Notes: generated by a model from the letters alone, not told the origin. Positions 17,535 to 26,640 are shown, counted from the first letter of the stretch. The stretch is 64,000 nt of DNA from Chromatiales bacterium (GCA_027076325.1 JALTJZ010000011.1:62001-126000), one strand, 5' to 3'. Program-made: numbers and translations.

Positions 17535-19106
17535 CTATATTAAGCTGGTCTGGCCATCATCCTGTTTAGGCTTAACCAGGGATCGCCCCAACATTTCACT
17601 AGGCTGTTCAATCCCCATTAAATACAGCATGGTCGGTGCAATATCTGATAGCGCACCACTGGTTTCCAGCTCGGCTTCACGCCCCACATAAAGTAAAGGA
17701 ACCGGGTTAGTGGTATGCGCGGTATGTGGCTGGCCTGTTTCCACATCCAGCATCTTTTCTGCATTACCGTGGTCGGCGGTAATTAAAATTTCACCTCCCG
17801 CCTGTTGCACGGCATCAACCACCTCAGCAACACAACGGTCAATGGTTTCAATGGCTTTAACGGTTGCATCAAAGTTACCTGTATGACCAACCATGTCGGG
17901 GTTAGCATAATTGCAAATAATAACGTCGTACTTACCACTGTTAATTGCTTCAACCAGTTTAACCGTTAATTCCGGGGCATTCATTTCCGGTTGCAGGTCG
18001 TAGGTTTTAACATCGGGGGATGGCACTAAAATACGATCTTCAAATTCAAACGGTTCTTCACGTCCGCCATTAAAAAAGAAAGTAACATGGGCATACTTTT
18101 CTGTTTCAGCAATACGTAACTGGCGCATACCCAACTTCGAAATATAATCCCCAAACACATTCTTTAACCGCTCCGGTGGGTAAGCCACCGGCACATCGTA
18201 TTCGGAATTGTATTCAGTTAAACAAACAAAAGAACCCAGCTTCGCTATCGTACCACGTTCAAAAGCATCAAAATCGGGCTCGATAAATGGACGGGTAATT
18301 TGCCGTGCACGATCTGAGCGGAAATTCATAAATATCACCACGTCGCCCGTTTGAATTTGCACTGGCACCACGCCTTTAGGGTGAATAGCCGTGGCTTGAA
18401 CAAACTCATCGGTTTCGCCACGCGCATAGGCCATTTCCAGGGCTTCGTGTGCCGACTCAGCAAAAAAATCAGCCGTGCCATTGGCGATAACATCATAGGC
18501 TTTTTTAATACGTGGCCAGCGGTGGTCTCTGTCCATCGCATAAAAACGCCCAATAACAGATGCAAACTGGCCACCACCAATTTCATCCAGCTTTACCTGC
18601 ATCGCATCTATCGACTCACGGGCACTTTTAGGTGGCGTATCACGACCATCTAAAAAAGCATGTAAATACACATTTTGCACACCTTGCTTGACAGCAAGCT
18701 CCATCATGGCATGTAAATGCTCTTCATGGCTATGCACACCACCGGGTGATAATAGCCCCATAACATGTACGGCCTTGCCAATCGATTTTGCCTTGTCGAC
18801 TGCATCAACCAGTGTCTGGTTTTTGAAAAAAGAGCCTGTTTTTATCGAACGGCTCACCCGTGTGTATTCCTGATACACCACCCGGCCAGCACCTAAATTC
18901 AGGTGACCTACCTCTGAATTCCCCATTTGATTGGCAGGTAGCCCAACTTCAGCTCCCGAACCACGCAAAGTGGTATATGGATACTCCGCACGCAGTCGGT
19001 CTAAATTGGGGGTGTTGGCATTGGCAATTGCGTTATTCTCAACGACATCGGTAATACCCCAGCCGTCCATAATAACCAACACCATTGGCTTTAAATTCAA
19101 TGACAT
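17535..19106 (-). CDS. gpmI: 2,3-bisphosphoglycerate-independent phosphoglycerate mutase
   Basis: This 523-residue alkaline-phosphatase-fold enzyme has metal ligand Asp14 (MDGWG), the phosphorylated Ser64 in MGNSEVGH, and the C-terminal DHGNAEKM metal motif. It interconverts 3- and 2-phosphoglycerate in glycolysis and gluconeogenesis. Length agrees with the family. It is transcribed away from the ArsR-rhodanese-glutaredoxin-SecB-GpsA group, matching the conserved gammaproteobacterial divergence of gpmI from yibN-grxC-secB-gpsA. Confidence 0.95.
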   Translation of the reverse strand: MSLNLKPMVLVIMDGWGITDVVENNAIANANTPNLDRLRAEYPYTTLRGSGAEVGLPANQMGNSEVGHLNLGAGRVVYQEYTRVSRSIKTGSFFKNQTLVDAVDKAKSIGKAVHVMGLLSPGGVHSHEEHLHAMMELAVKQGVQNVYLHAFLDGRDTPPKSARESIDAMQVKLDEIGGGQFASVIGRFYAMDRDHRWPRIKKAYDVIANGTADFFAESAHEALEMAYARGETDEFVQATAIHPKGVVPVQIQTGDVVIFMNFRSDRARQITRPFIEPDFDAFERGTIAKLGSFVCLTEYNSEYDVPVAYPPERLKNVFGDYISKLGMRQLRIAETEKYAHVTFFFNGGREEPFEFEDRILVPSPDVKTYDLQPEMNAPELTVKLVEAINSGKYDVIICNYANPDMVGHTGNFDATVKAIETIDRCVAEVVDAVQQAGGEILITADHGNAEKMLDVETGQPHTAHTTNPVPLLYVGREAELETSGALSDIAPTMLYLMGIEQPSEMLGRSLVKPKQDDGQTSLI

Positions 19107-19388
19107 AGCCTCTTTATTTTCTTAATATTTTTAAATAAAAGTAACAAATCAACCTTTTATATAAGGTCTAAATAGTGATAAATCAATCCTGAATCAGGCT
19201 CCTGTGCATCGCTGAATCTCAAAAAAAGCCAAAAATAAGCAAATAAAGCCTTCTCAAACGGTACATAATTGTATAATGTTTTAGTAATAAAGGGCAGCCG
19301 CCAATTTGAACTATTTTCACTCAAATTTCAGGCGGGGCAAACAATAAAAAATTCTTCTTTTCAGAATATACAATTTGGGCGGGCCAGA

Positions 19389-19709
19389 ATGAGCGAAATC
19401 GAACTAGACACTTTACTTACACGTGATGAAGACATCGACCGTGCATCGCGTTCGTTAAAAGCTATGTCACACCCTTTGCGCCTGAAAATTCTTTGTACTT
19501 TAGGCGATAAAGAAATAAGCGTACAGGATATTGTTGAGCATGTTGGCACCTCACAAAGTAATATTTCCCAGCATCTAGCCATTTTACGTGACAAAGGTAT
19601 TTTAGATTCACGTAAAGATGCAAACCGTGTTTATTACCGTGTGGATGACACTCGTACTCTGCGCCTGATTGGTTTAATGCGCGAAGTATTTTGCACCGCC
19701 ACTGAATAA
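19389..19709 (+). CDS. ArsR-family repressor with two cysteines (SqrR/BigR-like)
   Basis: This 106-residue winged-helix regulator starts at the ATG at 19389; an open frame continues upstream to 19269 but without family similarity. The HTH reads SVQDIVEHVGTSQSNISQHL and the wing DANRVYYRV. There is no CVCDL metal site. Instead it has Cys36 in KILCTL and Cys102 in EVFCTATE, positions similar to the dithiol pair of persulfide-sensing SqrR and BigR. It lies upstream of a rhodanese and two thiol-redox genes, so it may respond to reactive sulfur or redox state. This role is inferred. Confidence 0.8.
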   Translation: MSEIELDTLLTRDEDIDRASRSLKAMSHPLRLKILCTLGDKEISVQDIVEHVGTSQSNISQHLAILRDKGILDSRKDANRVYYRVDDTRTLRLIGLMREVFCTATE

Positions 19710-19861
19710 ACGTTTTTGCCCTTACTCATTTTCTGTTCGTCTTCTATGCAAGTATCCTTTATAATCCTCATGATAAGGTATTTAAAAATGTTAGTCGAAT
19801 AAGCTAATCTGCGGTTCAAATCATTACCTTGTAATTTTTATATCAGGCTTTACTAAAACTC

Positions 19862-20287
19862 ATGAACGAATACATCGAATTTATAAATAACCATCCTTTG
19901 CTGGTTGGTAGTTTCTTTGCCATTTTAACCCTGCTTATCTTTAACCTGTTTGGCAGCCGCTTTCGTGGTTACACTGTTGCCACGCCTGCCGATGCCACTA
20001 CATTAATCAACCGCAACGATGCTGTTGTTCTTGATGTACGTACAGACAAGGAATATAAAGAAGGGCATATTATTAATTCCATTCATATTCCACAGTCCAG
20101 TATTAAAAATCGACTTTCAGAAATTGAAAAGTATAAACACAAACCCATTATCGTAAGCTGCCGAACCGGACAACGCTCTGGCCAGGTTTGCGGGCAATTA
20201 AAAAAACAGGGGTTTGACCATATTTATAATCTGGCTGGTGGTGTAATGGCATGGCAAAATGCCAACTTCCCACTAACCAAAAGTTAA
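19862..20287 (+). CDS. yibN: Membrane-anchored rhodanese YibN
   Basis: This 141-residue protein has an N-terminal membrane segment (about 14-32) and a rhodanese domain with active-site loop SCRTGQRS, cysteine included. It also has the DVRTDKEY and HIPQSS motifs of rhodaneses. Position just before grxC, secB and gpsA is the conserved location of yibN. It likely transfers sulfane sulfur at the cytoplasmic face of the membrane; its partner is not defined. It is the first gene after the ArsR-type regulator (152-bp gap). Confidence 0.88.
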   Translation: MNEYIEFINNHPLLVGSFFAILTLLIFNLFGSRFRGYTVATPADATTLINRNDAVVLDVRTDKEYKEGHIINSIHIPQSSIKNRLSEIEKYKHKPIIVSCRTGQRSGQVCGQLKKQGFDHIYNLAGGVMAWQNANFPLTKS

Positions 20288-20330
20288 ACGAAACCAGGTA
20301 TTCAACTTAAATTTAAAGTAAGAAGATTAA

Positions 20331-20597
20331 ATGACCGCTAATGTAGAAATTTATTGTAGCCAGTTCTGTGGTTACTGCCATCGCGCTAAAATGTTACTGG
20401 ACAACAAAGGCATTTCCTATACCGAAGTCTCACTCGATAGCCAACCAGAAAAACGAATGGAAATGGTTGAGCGCAGTTCAGGAATGACCAGCGTGCCACA
20501 AATTTTCATCAATAATGCACATATTGGTGGGTGTGATGACTTATATGCGCTCGAATCACAGGGTGTGCTTAACCAAAAACTTGGGCTGGTAACCTGA
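20331..20597 (+). CDS. grxC: Glutaredoxin 3
   Basis: This 88-residue protein is full length for glutaredoxin 3. It has the dithiol active site CGYC in SQFCGYCHRAK, the TSVPQIFIN cis-proline motif and the GGCDDLYAL glutathione-binding motif. It reduces disulfides with glutathione. It sits 43 bp after yibN and four bases before the thioredoxin gene, so the genes are probably one operon. Confidence 0.93.
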   Translation: MTANVEIYCSQFCGYCHRAKMLLDNKGISYTEVSLDSQPEKRMEMVERSSGMTSVPQIFINNAHIGGCDDLYALESQGVLNQKLGLVT

Positions 20598-20600
20598 ACC

Positions 20601-21026
20601 ATGTCGAACATTCATATTGTTTGCCCACACTGTGACAGCATTAACCGTTTTCCTGCTGACAAATTAACTGCAGCGCCCAAATGCGGGAAATGCCATCAGG
20701 CTTTATTTGTTGCACAACCCGTCGAACTTACCGCCGCTAATTTTAACCGCCATATCAACAAGTCAGATATTCCAGTGCTGGTTGATTTCTGGGCACCCTG
20801 GTGCGGCCCCTGCAAAATGATGGCTCCCATTTTTCAGCAGGCCGCAGCCCAACTTGAGCCCCAATTTCGTTTGGCAAAAGTTGACACCGAAGCACAACAA
20901 CAACTTGCCCAGCAATTCCAGATCCGCAGCATTCCAACCCTGGCTCTGTTTAAACATGGCAAAGAACTTAAACGCCAGCCCGGCGCGATGGATTTAAATA
21001 ATTTAATTAGCTGGGCACAACAATAA
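20601..21026 (+). CDS. trxC: Thioredoxin 2 (TrxC-like, zinc ribbon plus thioredoxin)
   Basis: This 141-residue protein has an N-terminal zinc ribbon with two CxxC pairs (CPHC and CGKC, residues about 8-33) followed by a thioredoxin domain with the WCGPCK active site. This is the architecture of TrxC. It reduces protein disulfides and is often tied to oxidative stress. It lies between grxC and secB, where Escherichia coli has no gene, so it is an addition to the conserved cluster. It is three bases downstream of grxC. Confidence 0.92.
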   Translation: MSNIHIVCPHCDSINRFPADKLTAAPKCGKCHQALFVAQPVELTAANFNRHINKSDIPVLVDFWAPWCGPCKMMAPIFQQAAAQLEPQFRLAKVDTEAQQQLAQQFQIRSIPTLALFKHGKELKRQPGAMDLNNLISWAQQ

Positions 21027-21124
21027 AACAATTTCCATCAGGCTATTCTGGTAGGACGACCAGACTAAAAACTGCTAGTATAGAGGCTCTATTTCTTATT
21101 CACTTTTAAACAGGTTTTTCTAAC

Positions 21125-21616
21125 ATGGCTGAAGAAACTAAATCAGAAAACTCACAGCAAGAAGCATCTCAAAATCTTGCTATCCAGAAAATTTACACAA
21201 AAGACGTTTCTTTTGAATCACCAAACAGCCCCTTCGGCTTTCAGGACGAATGGAAACCTGAAATCAGCGTTGACCTGAATACCGATGGCCAAACACTGGA
21301 AAATAATCATTACGAAGTCATTTTAAAAGTAACTGTTACGGCAACAAATAATAATAAAACTGTTTTTCTTGCAGAAGCCCATCAGGCTGGTGTGTTCCAT
21401 CTAACCGGCTTTAGTGAAGAGCAACGTAATTTTATTCTTGGCAGCTATTGCCCCGGCACATTATTCCCCTATGCACGTGAAGTTATTTCAAGCTTAGTTA
21501 CTGATGGCGGTTACCCACCGGTTATTTTAGCGCCGGTTAACTTTGAAGCCTTATACCACGAACATCAGCAACAAAATAAACCTGCTGATGCAGACGCAGC
21601 TCAACAAACGCACTAA
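21125..21616 (+). CDS. secB: Protein-export chaperone SecB
   Basis: This 163-residue protein matches SecB in length and motifs, including IQKIYTKDVSFESPN, FLAEAHQAGVF and CPGTLFPYAREVIS. It forms a tetramer that holds preproteins unfolded and delivers them to SecA. It lies 98 bp after trxC and 18 bp before gpsA, in the usual secB-gpsA order. Confidence 0.95.
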   Translation: MAEETKSENSQQEASQNLAIQKIYTKDVSFESPNSPFGFQDEWKPEISVDLNTDGQTLENNHYEVILKVTVTATNNNKTVFLAEAHQAGVFHLTGFSEEQRNFILGSYCPGTLFPYAREVISSLVTDGGYPPVILAPVNFEALYHEHQQQNKPADADAAQQTH

Positions 21617-21634
21617 ATTATTCAGGCACAACGA

Positions 21635-22642
21635 GTGAGCACAAACCATTATGCTGTCCTTGGTGCTGGTTCATGGGGCACCGCGCTGGCCATGTTACTG
21701 GCAAAAAATAATCACCCCACCACACTTTGGGCACACACTCAGGAACATGCCGACATACTACAACGTGATCGAGCCAATAAAAAATATTTAGGTAACATTG
21801 TCTTCCCCGACACGCTTAAAATTAGTGCTGATCTTGCCGCAACGGTTAAACAGGCCACACGTATTTTAATTGTCGTACCGAGCCATGCGTTTCGTGAAAC
21901 ATGCAAAACACTGCTACCTTTATTAGAACCACAACATAAAATTGCCTGGGCTTCGAAAGGGCTAGAAACTGGCAGCTCGAAATTACTCCACCAGATAGCA
22001 AAAGAAGAGTTTAGCCCGACAACACCACTCGCGGTTTTATCCGGCCCTACCTTTGCCAAAGAAGTGGCCAACGGTCTGCCCGGCGCCGTCACCATTGCTT
22101 CCACTCAAAAAGACTTTGCACTGGAGCTGGCAAAAGACTGCCATTCACAAACATTTCGCGCTTACACCAGTCCCGATGTTATTGGCGTGGAGTTAGGTGG
22201 TGCAGTAAAAAATATAATGGCAATTGCTGCCGGTATTGCTGACGGCCTCGGTTTTGGTGCCAATTCACGCGCCGCCTTAATTGCACGTGGTGTTGCAGAA
22301 ATGCAGCGCTTAGGATTAAAACTGGGCGCTCAACATGACACCTTTATGGGGCTAACCGGTCTGGGTGATTTAGTGTTGACCTGCAGCGACAACCAGTCAC
22401 GTAACCGTCGTTTTGGTTTAGCACTTGGCAAAGGCAAAACACAACAACAAGCACTAGATGAGATTAAACAGGTTGTTGAAGGCCGCTTAACTGCAAAAGC
22501 GGTTTACAATCTTGCACAACAACACCAAATCGAAATGCCAATTACCGAACAGGTTTACAAAGTTTTATACGAAGGACTTGCACCAAAAGTTGCTGCAAAA
22601 AACTTGATGGAACGTGCTGTCCGCGCAGAAACAGATAGCTAA
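21635..22642 (+). CDS. gpsA: Glycerol-3-phosphate dehydrogenase [NAD(P)+]
   Basis: This 335-residue enzyme has the N-terminal nucleotide-binding loop GAGSWGTALA and the conserved LSGPTFAKEVA, GGAVKNIMAIAAG and LTGLGDLVLTC motifs. It makes sn-glycerol 3-phosphate for phospholipid synthesis. The chosen start is GTG at 21635, which places the nucleotide loop at the usual distance from the N-terminus. It is the last gene of the rightward run and meets the amidohydrolase gene tail to tail. Confidence 0.95.
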   Translation: MSTNHYAVLGAGSWGTALAMLLAKNNHPTTLWAHTQEHADILQRDRANKKYLGNIVFPDTLKISADLAATVKQATRILIVVPSHAFRETCKTLLPLLEPQHKIAWASKGLETGSSKLLHQIAKEEFSPTTPLAVLSGPTFAKEVANGLPGAVTIASTQKDFALELAKDCHSQTFRAYTSPDVIGVELGGAVKNIMAIAAGIADGLGFGANSRAALIARGVAEMQRLGLKLGAQHDTFMGLTGLGDLVLTCSDNQSRNRRFGLALGKGKTQQQALDEIKQVVEGRLTAKAVYNLAQQHQIEMPITEQVYKVLYEGLAPKVAAKNLMERAVRAETDS

Positions 22643-22667
22643 AGTAAACTCAGAATACACACTTACT

Positions 22668-23537
22668 TTATTCTACTACGACCTTTTCCCCTACATCATA
22701 GAATCTAATCATCTTCTCACCATTTTCATAGGCGATTTTTTTTGCAACGTCACGAGGTAGCGCATTCAGTAAGTCACGTTGCCACTGCATAGCATATTTT
22801 AGTTGTAACCAACGCTGTGGTTCGTATGTGTCTAGCCCAAACAAAAAACGATCAGCATGTCTTTCTAATAATATTCGCCAGGCTTTCATCAAGCGCCCCT
22901 GGTTAATGATTTCGCCACGAAATGAAAGGTCTGCCCATAAGTTATGGTGTTTATCCATGAGTTTGCCAACAATAACAGCATAATCGAAACCAGCATGAGC
23001 CCACAGGATACGTGCACCGGGGTATTGTTTAAAAATAAACTTAATAGCCTGAGCATCGCTATGCACATGTAAGATAAGATGATACTTTTTAGCCAGATGG
23101 ATAATTTCCTGCATAACAGGGGTGTATGCCTGCTCACCATCAATATGTAACTCACCAATCGCCGCATAGCGGTATTTATTGAGGCGCTCATGAAGGTAAG
23201 GAATAACTGTTTCGTCATACATCCAGGTTTCAATAGTGCCGCGTTTTCGATAAGGGCGTAATACGGGTACCACGAATGCTGGGGCAACCTGATAAAGCTG
23301 TTGCGTCCCCTTATCACTCGAACTCGACACCATAACTCGTTTAATCCCCAACTCACGCAGTCGGCGAATAGCATCAACAGGCGAGATGGCGTCCCAGACA
23401 TCATGGTTATAATGGATATGAGCATCGAAGATAGGCAAATCGTTTGCGGCCTTGCCGCTCTGTTCTGCGCTTACCGCCCACGACAAAAGAATAGAGCACA
23501 ATAAGAAAAAGAAAACCGTGTATTTACGCGCACCCAT
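22668..23537 (-). CDS. Exported amidohydrolase-family protein
   Basis: This 289-residue protein has a signal peptide (about 1-24, ending in VSAEQ) and a metal-dependent hydrolase TIM barrel of the amidohydrolase_2 type. FDAHIHYNHD carries the HxH metal pair, LHVHSD a further pair, WAHAGF another histidine, and FLFGLDTYEP a late aspartate. A periplasmic location is unusual for this family. The substrate is not identifiable. It is not evidently in an operon. Confidence 0.78.
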   Translation of the reverse strand: MGARKYTVFFFLLCSILLSWAVSAEQSGKAANDLPIFDAHIHYNHDVWDAISPVDAIRRLRELGIKRVMVSSSSDKGTQQLYQVAPAFVVPVLRPYRKRGTIETWMYDETVIPYLHERLNKYRYAAIGELHIDGEQAYTPVMQEIIHLAKKYHLILHVHSDAQAIKFIFKQYPGARILWAHAGFDYAVIVGKLMDKHHNLWADLSFRGEIINQGRLMKAWRILLERHADRFLFGLDTYEPQRWLQLKYAMQWQRDLLNALPRDVAKKIAYENGEKMIRFYDVGEKVVVE

Positions 23538-23571
23538 TAGTTAACCATAACAAAAAACAGTATAAATTCAA

Positions 23572-23616
23572 CGCCCCTGGCCCTCGCCCAAAAGGAAAGG
23601 GCATTAACGGGGCAAT
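23572..23616. repeat. Copy of GC-rich palindromic repeat
   Basis: A segment with CCCTCGCCC, AAAGGGCATTAACGGGGC and surrounding bases resembles the segment at 58761-58801 (AGGGCGTTAACGGGAT). It belongs to a short dispersed intergenic repeat of the type widespread in proteobacteria. It lies in the 251-bp gap between divergent genes; nothing else is evident there. Confidence 0.4.
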
Positions 23617-23788
23617 AGCTCCAGAAATCTGATGGGGCATGTAAAACATATATATACAATCTCTAAATCTTTTTCTTGTTAGCATAAAGCTGTAAAAAAA
23701 GATCAACAACCCCTAATACACTGTTAGAAAGACGCGTTTTCGTAGTATTATCGGTTCCATATCAAGTAAATAGCAAAGCCGTGAAAAC

Positions 23789-24661
23789 ATGAGCAAGAAC
23801 AGAATAAAAGCCACCGTTATTATAATAACTCTTCTTTTAGTATCGTATGGCTGGGGGGTCGCTTCATATAAATACAAATTATTTCCTTACACGGCAATTG
23901 AAGCTGTCAAAATTTATTTTTCTACTCCGGCAAGGCACACAGAACGCACTTTTTCAGATATATCAACAAAAATTAAAGTTGCATGTACGGATATTGTCGG
24001 TGAAAAAACAATGGTTGCGCTGGTTTTTGGACAATCAAATTCTGCAAATCATGGGGAGTCCCGATATAAAGCCCGGCAGGCGGTGTTCAACTTTTTTGAG
24101 GGAGCGTGTTACAAAGCAAGCGATCCATTATTAGGTGCAACAGGTAATGATGGCAGCCCCTGGACAAGGTTTGGTGACAAGCTTATTAAAAATAAACTCT
24201 ACGAAAAAGTTTTGCTTGTTCCAATAGGTTACGGTGGCAGTGAAATTAAAAGGTGGGATATGGGCGGTGATTTACATCACCGAATTACCGATGTGATTGG
24301 TGACTTAAAAGCAAAAAATATAACCATTACACATTTATTATGGCACCAGGGTGAATCAGAGGCGCGTTTTAAAACGAGCAAAAAAGAATATAAAAAGCGC
24401 TTCCTCAGCATGCTGTCTAAAATAAGAGAACACGGTATAAACGCACCGGTCTATGTAGCCATCGCAACCCGATGTTATGACCGAGGGATAAATCATGCTA
24501 TTCAGGCAGCACAGTCTGAGTTAGTTGATTCAACAAAGGGAATATTTCCAGGCCCCAATACCGATAATATTAATTTACCCGGTGACAGATATGATGGTTG
24601 TCATTTTTCTGAAACAGGGCTTGATAAACATGCAGACAAGTGGATAAGAGCGCTACAATAG
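23789..24661 (+). CDS. SASA/DUF303-type SGNH esterase, membrane-anchored
   Basis: This 290-residue protein has one N-terminal membrane segment (about 8-27) and a sialate O-acetylesterase-like SGNH hydrolase domain. The nucleophile lies in FGQSNSANHGE, LLWHQGESEA forms another signature, and the catalytic Asp/His pair is DGCHFSE near the C-terminus. It probably removes acetyl groups from a surface carbohydrate in the periplasm, but the substrate is unknown. It converges on tonB with a 45-bp gap. Confidence 0.75.
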   Translation: MSKNRIKATVIIITLLLVSYGWGVASYKYKLFPYTAIEAVKIYFSTPARHTERTFSDISTKIKVACTDIVGEKTMVALVFGQSNSANHGESRYKARQAVFNFFEGACYKASDPLLGATGNDGSPWTRFGDKLIKNKLYEKVLLVPIGYGGSEIKRWDMGGDLHHRITDVIGDLKAKNITITHLLWHQGESEARFKTSKKEYKKRFLSMLSKIREHGINAPVYVAIATRCYDRGINHAIQAAQSELVDSTKGIFPGPNTDNINLPGDRYDGCHFSETGLDKHADKWIRALQ

Positions 24662-24706
24662 TTATCCCGGCCAAAATCAGCCTAACACTGGCAAGTTCAA
24701 CAACCC

Positions 24707-25345
24707 TTAACGAAGCACAAAAGCCACCGGCACAACAAACTCCAGCTCTCGGCGCGGGTCGTTTTCGGGCATGGGCGGAAATGGATCGGCTCGCTTCGCC
24801 ATCGCAAGCGCCGCTTTATCAAGCCACCGGTTACCTGTGCGCTGTGCAAGGCTCACTTTCCGGGTTTGCCCTGAACGGTCGATAAGGATACGTAATAGTC
24901 CTTCACCTTCAATTCTTAATCGCTTGGCACGGCGTGGATATTTCTTGTGTTTTTCCAACCATGCAACCAGTAATTGTTCATAGCGCGCGGTTGCTTCTTT
25001 ATCCAGGGTAGGTGGCTGTGGCTCTACTTGAGGCGGCTGAACAACTTGCTCTATAACCTCGGCAACAGGTTCAGGTTTAGGCACCGGCTTTATCGGTGTT
25101 TTTTTAACCTCTTGTTTGGGTACTGGCTTTGGTTTTGGTTTTACGGGTACCGGCGGTTTAACAATATCGGGAACAATATTGTTATTGGTTTCAGCAATGG
25201 TTGCCAGTAAATTAATCTTAATCGGTTCTCTGACAGGTGCTGGTGGTGGCTCAACATCGGGCAATGACAAGCCGATGGCAACACCACCATGCAGTAGCGC
25301 TGCTACCAGTAATGTTACACTCATATGTCGACGGGAAAGAATCAT
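24707..25345 (-). CDS. tonB: TonB energy transducer
   Basis: This 212-residue protein has an N-terminal signal anchor (about 9-28), a proline/lysine-rich periplasmic spacer around residues 60-110 (repeats such as VKPKPKPVPK), and a C-terminal TonB domain from about 125. That domain has YPRRAKRLRIEGEGLLRI and RADPFPPMP. It carries proton-motive-force energy from ExbB/ExbD to outer-membrane receptors. It follows exbD by four bases and forms an exbB-exbD-tonB operon serving the nearby receptor. Confidence 0.93.
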   Translation of the reverse strand: MILSRRHMSVTLLVAALLHGGVAIGLSLPDVEPPPAPVREPIKINLLATIAETNNNIVPDIVKPPVPVKPKPKPVPKQEVKKTPIKPVPKPEPVAEVIEQVVQPPQVEPQPPTLDKEATARYEQLLVAWLEKHKKYPRRAKRLRIEGEGLLRILIDRSGQTRKVSLAQRTGNRWLDKAALAMAKRADPFPPMPENDPRRELEFVVPVAFVLR

Positions 25346-25349
25346 GGAA

Positions 25350-25748
25350 TTATTTCTTTAAGGTTGCCAAAGCAACATTAGTACCACCGGCAGCGCGTAT
25401 TTCGTCCATTACTTGCAGCAATAATTGCACTTCCGTTTGTGCATCGGTTTTCAATGTAATGGGTGCGTCCGGATCAGGCTTTATTAAAGGCATTATCGCA
25501 GGTTTTAATTTTTCCAGAGAAATGCTTTCACCATTAAGTGCTAACTGCCCTGTTTGATTAAGCGAAACAACAATAGGCGTAATATCCATTACCTCTGCAC
25601 TCTTTGATTCTGGCAGCTCCAGCTCAATGGCTTCGGGCACAATAAAAGTACTGGTTAACATAAAAAAAACCAGCAATAAAAAAACAATATCAATTAATGG
25701 CGCAATATCCAGATGGGAATGGATGCGTGTACGACCCTCAAAGTCCAT
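25350..25748 (-). CDS. exbD: Biopolymer transporter ExbD
   Basis: The chosen start is the ATG at 25748, giving 132 residues. A GAGG ribosome site lies nine bases upstream, whereas the longer open frame (to 25832) only overlaps exbB. The protein has one membrane segment (about 17-37) preceded by HSHLDIAPLIDIV, which carries the essential aspartate, and a periplasmic domain ending in VMDEIRAAGGTNVALAT. It works with ExbB and TonB. The start lies within the end of exbB, so the two are translationally coupled. Confidence 0.93.
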   Translation of the reverse strand: MDFEGRTRIHSHLDIAPLIDIVFLLLVFFMLTSTFIVPEAIELELPESKSAEVMDITPIVVSLNQTGQLALNGESISLEKLKPAIMPLIKPDPDAPITLKTDAQTEVQLLLQVMDEIRAAGGTNVALATLKK

Positions 25749-26406
25749 GCGTTTCATCCTCAACACGTTCATCATCACGGCTGTCAACATGTGGACTTTT
25801 ACCAAAGTGTCGCAAAACCTGAATGCTGGCATCTTTCATCGCAGCACGGACATTATCAACCTCGCCTTCCAGATAATAAAAAGCAGCCATCGCCGGGATA
25901 GCAACCGTTAAACCAAACGCTGTTGTCAACAAGGCTTCCCAGATACCACCAGAAAGAATCGAAGGGTCAACCTGGGAACCGGCTGCCTGAAGGTTCATAA
26001 AGGCAGCAATCATACCGGTTACTGTACCCAATAACCCAAGCAATGGACTCAGATGGGCGATAGAAGATAGACCTCGTAGCCAGGATTCCAGATTGCGTAT
26101 CTGTGCACTGCCTACTCGACTCACCTCCGCTTCAACATCATTGCAAGACATAACAGGGTTCGCACCAAAACTCACTGCACTCTCCAGTACCCGCGCAACC
26201 GGGCTGGGCTGCTGCTGTAATTTTTGTAATGCTTGCGCATACTCGCCACTGCGGAGTGCCGATAGCGTGTCCTCAACAAAGCCGGTTTGCCGCAAACCAC
26301 TTCGATAAAACTGATACAGCTTTAACAAAATAATAGCTGTTGCCAGAATAGACATAAGCAGCAATACGTACATAACACTGCCGCCCTGCTGGAATAAATT
26401 CACCAT
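25738..26406 (-). CDS. exbB: MotA/TolQ/ExbB proton channel family, ExbB
   Basis: The start at 26406 (MVNLFQQGGSVMYVLLLMS) is preferred because a GGAG site lies about seven bases upstream; an extension to 26454 is less likely. The 222-residue protein has a first membrane segment (about 10-30), a cytoplasmic loop, and two C-terminal membrane segments. GLLGTVTGMIAAF and ALLTTAFGLTVAIPAMA are characteristic. With ExbD it forms the proton-driven motor for TonB. Confidence 0.93.
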   Translation of the reverse strand: MVNLFQQGGSVMYVLLLMSILATAIILLKLYQFYRSGLRQTGFVEDTLSALRSGEYAQALQKLQQQPSPVARVLESAVSFGANPVMSCNDVEAEVSRVGSAQIRNLESWLRGLSSIAHLSPLLGLLGTVTGMIAAFMNLQAAGSQVDPSILSGGIWEALLTTAFGLTVAIPAMAAFYYLEGEVDNVRAAMKDASIQVLRHFGKSPHVDSRDDERVEDETHGL

Positions 26407-26462
26407 AGTTACACTCCACAAATAAAAAAAGCAGCGTGCCAAAAAGCACGCCACTTAACTTA

Positions 26463-26625
26463 GGGACTGTTGATCTTTCATCCACCTATTGTCTTATTTT
26501 GGCTAATTTTAGCCCTGCATCGTTATTTTTTACTACCAATGGCGTGGATTGATACGTAAAAAAATGCCTGGTCAGAACTAAAATTTTCTCAAAATCAGCC
26601 TAAAATCTGAAAGATCAACAGCCCC
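26463..26625. mobile_element. MITE-like element B with 18-bp terminal inverted repeats
   Basis: The two ends, at 26463-26480 and 26608-26625, form an 18-base inverted repeat (GGGACTGTTGATCTTTCA against GGGGCTGTTGATCTTTCA) with one mismatch. The 163-bp element has no coding capacity and contains a small internal palindrome (GGCTAATTTTAGCC). It fills the gap between exbB and the TonB-dependent receptor. No clear target duplication is visible, so the event may be old or the end boundary slightly different. Confidence 0.75.
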
Positions 26626-26640
26626 TTGTTAACAAAATAA

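Noticed and set aside
19269-19388. 40-residue N-terminal extension of the ArsR-type regulator
   Set aside because: The extension is not homologous to ArsR proteins; the ATG at 19389 fits the family.
23693-23713. Sequence AAAAAGATCAACAACCCC similar to one end of MITE B
   Set aside because: No matching opposite end was found nearby, so it may be chance or a decayed remnant.
25749-25832. N-terminal extension of ExbD
   Set aside because: It lies wholly inside exbB, and a GAGG site supports the start at 25748.
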